The notes beneath the pieces were generated by a model. It did no database searches. It saw nothing but the letters and a program-made list of their open reading frames with translations, and was not told where the DNA came from. The translations under genes and the position numbers were made by a program. This document shows, in pieces, positions 1 to 5,274 of a stretch of DNA of 8,817 nt. Origin of the DNA: JBBRNH01 sp038230415 (lineage in GTDB: Bacteria > Bacteroidota > Bacteroidia > Cytophagales > Spirosomataceae); contig JBBRNH010000136.1 of assembly GCA_038230415.1 (NCBI GenBank), positions 1 through 8,817 on the forward strand, given 5' to 3'. Positions within the stretch are counted from its first letter, which is position 1, and each line of letters opens with the position of its first letter.

Positions 1-100
1 CCGCTCTTACATCGTTCATTAACTCGAATTGCTGACGCAAGTTTTTTATTTGCCCATCGTAGCCGATGGATTTTTGTAATTCATTATAATTTGCTTTCAT
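1..100 (-). CDS. Possible N-terminal part of a short unknown protein, cut by window edge
   Basis: An ATG at 98-100 on the minus strand opens a frame of 33 codons that runs off the left edge without a stop. An in-frame TAG lies four codons upstream, so the ATG would be the start. The peptide is lysine- and glutamine-rich and looks helical; I do not recognise it. A TAnnTTTG-type Bacteroidota -7 box (TACATTTG, minus strand, 198-191) lies about 90 bases upstream. An attC-like inverted repeat overlaps the same bases, so the frame could be chance. Confidence 0.2.
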   Translation of the reverse strand, partial: MKANYNELQKSIGYDGQIKNLRQQFELMNDVRA

Positions 101-259
101 TTGATAAAGCTACGGCTAATCGGCCAAAGTGGGAACTGCTGGTAACTGACTGACAAACAGTCTTATAAAAAATAGCTTATCTTCTGATTGCAAATGTAAA
201 ATCAATTCTTTTGCTTTACTGAGAGACGAACGAAATACGCGTCTATTCAGGAGTTGGGC
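21..259 (+). repeat. Weak attC-like inverted repeat (site A) upstream of the first gene
   Basis: Three short blocks on the left pair in order with three on the right: AACTC (21-25) with GAGTT (251-255), GAAT (26-29) with ATTC (245-248), and GACGC (34-38) with GCGTC (239-243). The right arm ends in GTTGGGC (253-259), which fits the integron R-box consensus GTTRRRY. The left part also has GCTGACGCAAGT (31-42), a near match to the core of sites B and C at the same relative position. The 200-base loop is long for an attC and the stems are short. Apart from this and the partial frame at 1-100, I see nothing else in 1-315. Confidence 0.25.
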
Positions 260-315
260 ATAATATTATAAGACCAACTGTAACGACATTAAAACAATCA
301 TATTGACACTAAATT

Positions 316-1011
316 ATGGGATTTTTTGATAAATTTTTTGGGAAGAGGCAAACAGAGGACAATTCACAAAACTCGACACAAACTGTTCAGTTAAAGAAGG
401 GCGACACTTTTATTTCGGCAGGGGACAATTTCGGATATAAAATCATTAGACCTTTGACAGAGGTACAAAGAGAAAGTATTGACAAATCCACAATCCAACT
501 TATGCCGACGCAGCTTTATATGCACTATTGGACAGAAAATTTAGTTTGTGAAGACCCAAATGACCAAGAATGGCAGAATAAAGTTATGTACTTTTGGAAA
601 GCGGAAGAACCATTTCCCAAAAAGTCATTACCACCAATTTTTGAGACTTTTAAAGTCAAAAATTTTGTTATCATTGGCGACACATCAACTATTTCCTTAC
701 AAGTTGGACGAGCAATGCCTTGGTTTGGTATGCCAGGACTTGGAGAGAAACACGTTTGTCTGATTAATTCTCAAAATGTAACAGTTCCAGAACTGAATAA
801 ACTTAGCATTGTTGAATATGTCGAACCAGTAGAATTAACAAGCGACAACTTGGACATCTTGACAAATCGGGAAGAGTATTTTTTCTTAATTGACGATAGA
901 ATTACACCATTTCAGAATGAAAATTTTTATCTAAAAGGTGAACCAATTCCAATAGACGTTGCTTACAGCGTAGGAGGAGTTCATATTGTTAAGAAGACTA
1001 ATTTGGACTAA
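316..1011 (+). CDS. Unknown cytoplasmic protein, 231 aa, with a weak TNT-toxin-like segment
   Basis: The protein starts with the amphipathic MGFFDKFFGK seen on many small Bacteroidota proteins, and has no signal peptide or membrane segment. I do not recognise the whole family. Residues 99-147 (PFPKKSLPP, then GRAMPWFGMPGLGEKHV) resemble the TNT domain (tuberculosis necrotizing toxin, an NAD+ glycohydrolase), where a PFxxRxLPP segment is followed by GxxAPxFGQPGGGxQY. The glutamine after the glycines of TNT would be lysine here, and the usual RxGxxxG lead-in is missing, so activity is doubtful. A further 60 residues follow. The gene is on the plus strand in AT-rich sequence, is preceded by GTTGGGC (253-259) and followed 20 bases after its stop by GCCCAAC (1032-1038), as in a one-gene cassette. 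It could equally be an immunity-like or orphan protein. The reading frame is secure; the function is not. Confidence 0.85.
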   Translation: MGFFDKFFGKRQTEDNSQNSTQTVQLKKGDTFISAGDNFGYKIIRPLTEVQRESIDKSTIQLMPTQLYMHYWTENLVCEDPNDQEWQNKVMYFWKAEEPFPKKSLPPIFETFKVKNFVIIGDTSTISLQVGRAMPWFGMPGLGEKHVCLINSQNVTVPELNKLSIVEYVEPVELTSDNLDILTNREEYFFLIDDRITPFQNENFYLKGEPIPIDVAYSVGGVHIVKKTNLD

Positions 1012-1031
1012 CCTGCTACAAAAAATACTAC

Positions 1032-1227
1032 GCCCAACATGGATTTGTGGCAAGCGGGGCTGACGGAAGTAATTGAACCGAACCTGCACGGGCGGCCCCG
1101 TTTTGTTTCGGCTGACGGAAACCTGTTGAACTTTTGGAAGTAATTGGACATCAGGTTTTTATATCAGCGGACGTTCGGGTACAGGAGTTTCAAATGTCCC
1201 ACCTGCCACAAGCCCTTTTTCTTTGCG
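1032..1227 (+). repeat. attC-like imperfect inverted repeat (site B), copy 1 of a dispersed repeat
   Basis: The left end is GCCCAAC (1032-1038), followed by TTGTGGCA (1045-1052). The right end has the exact complement TGCCACAA (1204-1211), giving an 8-bp inner stem. The right outer box is poor (CTTTGCG around 1221-1227 where GTTGGGC is expected), so this site looks decayed or remodelled. The core from 1060 to 1145 is about 90% identical to site C at 1844-1924, apart from a 6-base insertion, and contains the small hairpin ACGGG-CGGC-CCCGT. AAGTAATT occurs twice (1067, 1138). The site fills most of the gap between the unknown gene and the GNAT gene. Confidence 0.55.
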
Positions 1228-1295
1228 GTCATTGTGAAAAATATGAGAAAGCAAGACATTTGGATAATTCAGAAATTTAACCTGGAAGAGAGCTT

Positions 1296-1793
1296 ATGAT
1301 TATAAAATGCGAACAAAAAGACTTTAACGTTATTTGCGAAATCATTAACGATGCTTCAATTGCGTACAAAGGTGTAATTCCCGAAGACAGATGGCATGAA
1401 CCATATATGCCAGAAGATGAGTTAAAAAACCAAATTGCCGATGGAGTTGAATTTTGGGGTTACACGGAAAATGACAAACTCATAGGAGTGATGGGAATTC
1501 AGTTTAAAGGAGACGTTACACTAATTCGTCATGCTTATGTTCGGACAAGTGAAAGAAGTAAAGGTGTTGGCGGGCAATTATTAACACATCTAAACTCTAT
1601 TTCGACAACGCCAATACTCATTGGAACTTGGGCGGACGCAAAATGGGCTGTTAGTTTTTATCTTAAAAATGGATTTCGACTCTTAGAAAGGCAAGAAATA
1701 AATATCTTACTACCGAGATATTGGACAATTCCTACTCGACAAGTAGAAACATCAGTGGTGTTAGCAAGTTCAAATTGGGAAAGTGTAACGTAA
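1296..1793 (+). CDS. GNAT-family N-acetyltransferase, 165 aa
   Basis: This is a single-domain GNAT protein of normal length. The acetyl-CoA pyrophosphate-binding motif R-x-x-G-x-G is at residues 87-92 (RSKGVG), just after the central beta strand (LIRHAYVRT). The late motif FYLKNGF (121-127) fits the end of the fold. Members acetylate a primary amine of a small molecule, peptide or antibiotic using acetyl-CoA; the substrate here cannot be told. GGAAGAGAG lies seven to fifteen bases before the ATG and may act as a ribosome site, unusual next to the A-rich leaders of its neighbours. The gene sits exactly between two near-identical repeat elements (sites B and C), so recombination between them would release it as a circle. 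GNAT genes are common integron cargo, which fits that reading. Confidence 0.9.
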   Translation: MIIKCEQKDFNVICEIINDASIAYKGVIPEDRWHEPYMPEDELKNQIADGVEFWGYTENDKLIGVMGIQFKGDVTLIRHAYVRTSERSKGVGGQLLTHLNSISTTPILIGTWADAKWAVSFYLKNGFRLLERQEINILLPRYWTIPTRQVETSVVLASSNWESVT

Positions 1794-1814
1794 AGTCAGG
1801 CGGACGAAAAACGA

Positions 1815-1979
1815 ACCACCAATAAGCATTTTATGCAAGTGATGCTGACGTAAGTAATTGAACCACACGGGTGGCCCCGTTTTGTTTCGGCTGAAGGAAA
1901 ACTATTGAACATTTGGAAGTAATTCAATCGCACGGGCGACCCCGTTCCCCACCTGCACAAAGCCCTGCTCGTTGGGAGT
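1815..1979 (+). repeat. attC-like imperfect inverted repeat (site C), copy 2 of a dispersed repeat
   Basis: The left arm ACCACCAATAAGCA (1815-1828) pairs with the right arm TGCTCGTTGGGAGT (1966-1979) at 10 of 14 positions plus wobbles. The inner TTTTATGCA (1829-1837) pairs with TGCACAAAG (1954-1962) with one mismatch and one wobble. The right arm carries three extra unpaired bases (CCC, 1963-1965). Two stems with an asymmetric bulge and a GTTGGG right box match attC design. The core is shared with site B. Within it a 65-base unit beginning AAGTAATT is tandemly repeated (1852, 1917), each with a CACGGG-to-CCCCGTT hairpin (1866, 1931). Confidence 0.6.
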
Positions 1980-2021
1980 CACACAAATAAATACGTAAAC
2001 AAACATAATTAACTAAAATAA

Positions 2022-2900
2022 ATGGCAGATACTACAGATGAAGAGCATTTAGATAGTCCCGCAAATAAGCGACCGGAAACCCGTATTGACGAAACTATCC
2101 TCAATCAAGAGACTAAAACGGAAAACCTAAAACAAAAAACGGAAAATATGGAAGTACATCATCATTCACATTCTCACGGTAACAAAAATTGGAAATCATA
2201 CGCATGGGAATTTTTAATGCTCTTTCTGGCTGTGTTTTGCGGATTTTTAGCAGAATATCAATTAGAGCACGTAATTGAGCATCAGAGGGAAAAGGTATAT
2301 ATTACCTCAATGATAGCAGATGCCAAAACGGATATTATCAACATAGAAAAAGCTGTTTTAGAAAACAATAGCAGAGTGCTTCACCTTGACTCCCTTGCAA
2401 ACCTTTGTTTAAATTATAACACCTCAGAAATAAAAGATGCCGAATTGTATAAACACTACAGGCGTGGCCTTGTTCATCCATCATTTGTTACCCTAACAGA
2501 GCGAACAATTTTGCAACTAAAGAATGCGGGAGGGATGCGGTTAATAACGAAAAAAATTGCTGTTGACAGTATTATATTATATGATGGAATGACAAAAAAA
2601 TTATCTGACCAACAGGCATTTTATGAACTCTATCAAAATAACTCAATAACTCTCGCTGTAAAATTATTTAATTTTCAAAAATTTGGATTTGGAGCATCCG
2701 GTCAGCAATTAAAAGACCCATCTAAAATAAACGAATACTTCAAGCTAATTTCTAATGATAAAAATAAGTTGACAGAATTTGGCAATATCATACTGGTATA
2801 TGAGGGTGTAGTGCAATACTACAATATGCTTTTACGTGAAAGCAGAGAACATGCCTCCGATTTAATAAAGACACTAAAGAAAGAGTATCCAGCAGAATAA
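2022..2900 (+). CDS. One-pass membrane protein of the Bacteroidota MEVHHH family, unknown function
   Basis: A hydrophilic N-terminus (1-42) is followed by MEVHHHSHSHG (43-53), a histidine cluster that could bind metal. Next comes one membrane segment (about 61-77, WEFLMLFLAVFCGFLAE) and a long, mostly helical, charged tail. I recognise this arrangement from a family of uncharacterised Bacteroidota proteins that usually begin at MEVHHH. That makes the ATG at 2148 a real alternative start; the first ATG (2022) gives 292 residues, the second 250. I keep 2022 because the leader before it is A-rich (AACTAAAATAA), as is usual in this phylum, and the frame is fully open. The gene lies 43 bases after the right edge of site C and is followed 10 bases after its stop by a half-site (D), so it fits a third cassette. 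No function can be assigned. Confidence 0.85.
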   Translation: MADTTDEEHLDSPANKRPETRIDETILNQETKTENLKQKTENMEVHHHSHSHGNKNWKSYAWEFLMLFLAVFCGFLAEYQLEHVIEHQREKVYITSMIADAKTDIINIEKAVLENNSRVLHLDSLANLCLNYNTSEIKDAELYKHYRRGLVHPSFVTLTERTILQLKNAGGMRLITKKIAVDSIILYDGMTKKLSDQQAFYELYQNNSITLAVKLFNFQKFGFGASGQQLKDPSKINEYFKLISNDKNKLTEFGNIILVYEGVVQYYNMLLRESREHASDLIKTLKKEYPAE

Positions 2901-2910
2901 ATGTGCGAAC

Positions 2911-2950
2911 GTACAACAAACCGTTTGGTAAAATACGGGCAGACGAGAAC
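2911..2950 (+). repeat. Left half of an attC-like element (site D)
   Basis: The stretch aligns with the left end of site B: both have CAACA, then TTTG, then AA, then GGGC-x-GACG at matching spacing. It follows the upstream stop codon at the same close distance as site B. I found no convincing right arm before the terminator at 3124; GTTATAA (3069) and GTTGGCA (3102) are weak right-box candidates. It may be a truncated copy at the junction with the core block. Confidence 0.35.
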
Positions 2951-3123
2951 TATCTTCAGCATTTTTAATTCCGTTATCCATTGGTTTGGGTCTGGGTATT
3001 TACTATTTAGATTTTTGTTGTTGTCTTCATCAAAAAAATTTAAATCAGCAACGGTTCCGGGCAGGGCGTTATAAAATCTCCCACTTACAGCAATACGCAA
3101 TCGTTGGCAGAAATTACAAAACC
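2951..3123. other. AT-rich intergenic junction, no gene seen
   Basis: This is the gap between the plus-strand membrane protein gene and the convergent M20D gene. Short frames cross it on both strands, but none has family resemblance or codon use like a gene. Base composition shifts from AT-rich to GC-rich near its right end, marking the change from flank to core block. Confidence 0.5.
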
Positions 3124-3159
3124 CAGCGAGCCGGGCAAATCAATTTGCCCGGCTCGCTG
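3124..3159 (-). terminator. Intrinsic terminator of the M20D gene
   Basis: This is a perfect inverted repeat: 17-bp arms (3124-3140 and 3143-3159) with only CA between them. It lies 14 bases past the M20D stop codon on the minus strand, and GGGTTTTGT follows the stem in that direction. The very short loop means the hairpin tip opens by a pair or so. It may also stop plus-strand reading from the converging gene, although no T-run follows directly on that side. Confidence 0.85.
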
Positions 3160-3173
3160 CGTAGCTTATTGTT

Positions 3174-4523
3174 TTATTTCTTCCCCTTCGCAACCAGCCC
3201 CGCCTGATTCAGGTAATCAACGGCCAAAAACGCCAGCGATTTCATGCCCAGTACAAAGCCGCCTTCGTCAATATAAAAATCGGGCGTGTGGTGCGGAGCC
3301 GCATCATCCATCTTTTTGCCTTTGGGCATCCCGCCCAAGAAGAAGAAAAAGCCGGGGATTTTTTCCTGATAAAACGAAAAATCTTCGGCTCCGGTCTGCG
3401 CCGGGGTAATGAGCACGTTGTCTTTGCCGGCGATGGCCTCCAGCGTCGGCACCATCCGGTCGGTCAGGGCGGGGTCGTTGTACGTTACCGGATACAGCAC
3501 CGTAATCCCCACCTCGGCTTTGGCCCCCGCGCTCTCGGCAATATTGGTCGCTACTTCGTTGATACGCCGATGCACGAGTTTCTGGGTCTCGGTGCCAAAC
3601 GTGCGGATGGTGCCGATCATGTTCACCTCTTCGGGAATGATATTTTCGCGGATGCCGCCGTGAATGGCCCCCACCGTCACCACAGCCGGGTTTTCGGTCA
3701 GCGGCACGTTGCGGCTGACGATGGTTTGCAGGCCCATCACCACCTGCGAAGCCGTCACAATCGGGTCAACCCCGGCCCAGGGATTGGCCCCGTGCGTTTG
3801 CTTGCCCCGGATTTTGATTTTGTATGAATCAACGGCGGCCATCGTCGCGCCGGGCCGGTAGCGGATTTTGCCCACTTCGGTCAGCGAGTTGATGTGCAGC
3901 CCAAAAATGGCCTCCACGTGGGGGTTTTCCAGCACACCCTCCTTCACCATCAGCTTGGCTCCGCCCTCTTCGCCTTCGGGTGCGCCCTCCTCGGCGGGCT
4001 GGAAAATGAATTTTACTGAACCGGCAATGTCAGCTTTGTTGGCGGCCATGATCTCGGCCACGCCCATCAGCATCGCCACGTGCGTATCGTGACCACAGGC
4101 GTGCATGACCCCGGTTTTCTGCCCGTTATACTCGGTTTTGGCAACCGATTTAAACGGCACATCCACCCGTTCGGTCACGGGTAATCCGTCCATATCGGCG
4201 CGGAGGGCAACCACCGGGCCGGGCAGTCCGCCTTTGAGCAGACCCACCACGCCCGTTTTACCCACGTTGGTCTGCACGTCGAGACCGAGGCTTTTGAGGT
4301 GGGCGGCAATCTTGGCGGCTGTTTCAAACTCGCGGTTGCCGAGTTCGGGGTGCTGGTGAAAATCACGTCGCCAGGCCACCACCTTCGCTTCGATTTTCTC
4401 GGCCTGCTGTCCCATGCGGGTTTTCAGGGCGGTGGCCGTAGCGGACGAATTCTGGGCCGACGCACCAACGGCGCAGCTACCAATGAGGAGAGCAGACAGG
4501 GCTGCTGAGGTAAAAAATCGCAT
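3174..4523 (-). CDS. Exported M20D-family metallo-amidohydrolase (hippurate hydrolase / N-acyl-amino-acid hydrolase type)
   Basis: This two-domain zinc/manganese peptidase-like enzyme cleaves N-acyl groups from amino acids or similar amides. An N-terminal signal peptide (about residues 1-23, ending ASA-Q) predicts export to the periplasm. Catalytic-domain motifs in order are ALRADMDGLP (106-115), ACGHDTH (142-148, with Cys143 and His145 as expected metal ligands), PAEE (176-179, general base Glu178 and metal Glu179), GLHI (208-211) and HHTPDF (411-416). The dimerisation domain covers about 222-340. A length of 449 is usual for secreted Bacteroidota members. The leader is AT-rich with no Shine-Dalgarno. 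The gene is last in the tex, NlpC, M20D same-strand series, 87 bases after the NlpC stop. The exact substrate (hippurate, indole-3-acetyl conjugates, peptides) cannot be read from the sequence. Confidence 0.92.
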   Translation of the reverse strand: MRFFTSAALSALLIGSCAVGASAQNSSATATALKTRMGQQAEKIEAKVVAWRRDFHQHPELGNREFETAAKIAAHLKSLGLDVQTNVGKTGVVGLLKGGLPGPVVALRADMDGLPVTERVDVPFKSVAKTEYNGQKTGVMHACGHDTHVAMLMGVAEIMAANKADIAGSVKFIFQPAEEGAPEGEEGGAKLMVKEGVLENPHVEAIFGLHINSLTEVGKIRYRPGATMAAVDSYKIKIRGKQTHGANPWAGVDPIVTASQVVMGLQTIVSRNVPLTENPAVVTVGAIHGGIRENIIPEEVNMIGTIRTFGTETQKLVHRRINEVATNIAESAGAKAEVGITVLYPVTYNDPALTDRMVPTLEAIAGKDNVLITPAQTGAEDFSFYQEKIPGFFFFLGGMPKGKKMDDAAPHHTPDFYIDEGGFVLGMKSLAFLAVDYLNQAGLVAKGKK

Positions 4524-4546
4524 AAAAATAAGGAGAACGGGTTAAA

Positions 4547-4576
4547 CGTTGGCGGTTGCTTTTGCCCCAGCCAACG
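4547..4576 (-). terminator. Possible hairpin between the NlpC and M20D genes
   Basis: Perfect 7-bp arms CGTTGGC (4547-4553) and GCCAACG (4570-4576) enclose 16 bases. On the minus strand it lies 34 bases after the NlpC stop and 23 bases before the M20D ATG. The bases following the stem in that direction (TTTAACCCG) are only a weak T-run, so it could be a leaky terminator, an attenuator-like leader hairpin or chance. Confidence 0.3.
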
Positions 4577-4610
4577 CGGTAACTACACACTAAACAACGC
4601 TGAAACGCAC

Positions 4611-5171
4611 TCAAAACGGCCTGAGTGCTTTGGCAAACCGGCCTTTAAAGTACGCACTAAACAGGTTATCTTCACGCACCCCCCGCGACGAAGACGCATG
4701 AATGAACCGAATATCGGCTTTTCCGTGTACTTCGGTCACCAAACCGGCGTGCGAGACGTAACCCGCTTTGCCCGTATCGGGGATAAAAAAAATCAGGTCA
4801 CCGGGTTTTATTTTATCGGGTTCGATTTCATAACCAAACTCCGACTGCTGCCAGGAGATACGCGGCATCTGGAGCCCAACGGTCTGAAAAACGGCGTAAA
4901 TCAGCCCCGAACAGTCAATGCCGTCCGGCGTGTTGCCGCCCATCCGGTAGGGCGTTCCGGTGTAGGTCCGGGCCACGTTCACGATTTCTTTCACGTATTT
5001 CCGCTGATACGTCGGGGCATCAACCACCTTGCCCGTCCCCTTCATCGGGGCGTTGGCCGTTGGTTTGGAAACCGGCTTCTTGGCACGAGCAACGGGTTCT
5101 GGTTTCGACCGGAACAGGGCGCACGAAGACAAAAGCGCGGTGAGAAATAAAAATAAAAGAAGTTTTTTCAT
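4611..5171 (-). CDS. NlpC/P60-family cell-wall hydrolase lipoprotein
   Basis: This is a cysteine peptidase of the NlpC/P60 family (gamma-D-glutamyl-diamino acid endopeptidase type), which cuts peptidoglycan stem peptides. The start chosen is the ATG at 5169-5171, giving MKKLLLFLFL and a lipobox LSSC with the lipidated cysteine at residue 17; the mature protein should sit on a membrane facing the periplasm. An earlier in-frame ATG at 5189 would fall inside the palindrome and add six residues before the signal peptide, which is less likely. A lysine/proline-rich linker (about 22-57) precedes the catalytic domain (58-186). The expected triad is Cys87 in DCSGL, His141 in SHAGL and His158 in FIHAS. 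The length of 186 aa is typical. The gene follows tex on the same strand with a strong palindrome between them, so it probably needs read-through or its own promoter. Confidence 0.9.
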   Translation of the reverse strand: MKKLLLFLFLTALLSSCALFRSKPEPVARAKKPVSKPTANAPMKGTGKVVDAPTYQRKYVKEIVNVARTYTGTPYRMGGNTPDGIDCSGLIYAVFQTVGLQMPRISWQQSEFGYEIEPDKIKPGDLIFFIPDTGKAGYVSHAGLVTEVHGKADIRFIHASSSRGVREDNLFSAYFKGRFAKALRPF

Positions 5172-5185
5172 CAGTAAAAAAAGTC

Positions 5186-5268
5186 GCACGCAACGTCGCC
5201 GAGACGCAACGGGTTTTTTTCTTATTTTTCTCTATTAAACGTCTTTGCGTCCCGGCGACGTTGCGTGC
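5186..5268 (-). terminator. Large palindrome between tex and NlpC gene; likely tex terminator or REP-like repeat
   Basis: The 24-base arms (5186-5209 and 5245-5268) match at 23 of 24 positions, including a perfect 16-bp outer block, around an A/T-rich 35-base loop. In the minus direction the hairpin starts six bases after the tex stop and is followed by GACTTTTTTTACTG, which fits an intrinsic terminator. The arms contain the phrase ACGCAACG / GACGCAA in tandem, as in repetitive palindromes of dispersed REP type. The NlpC start codon is only 15 bases beyond the stem, so the hairpin would be part of that gene's leader. Confidence 0.75.
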
Positions 5269-5274
5269 CAACCC

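Noticed and set aside
3124..3159. Perfect palindrome considered as a recombination or attC site
   Set aside because: A two-base loop, perfect pairing and position just after the M20D stop with a T-run fit a terminator; it lacks GTTRRRY/RYYYAAC boxes.
3288..4508. Several plus-strand open frames opposite the M20D gene
   Set aside because: They mirror a clearly coding minus-strand gene with all family motifs; long antisense frames are expected in GC-rich coding DNA.
4874..4880. GCCCAAC box
   Set aside because: It lies within the NlpC coding region with no paired GTTGGG box nearby; a chance 7-mer.
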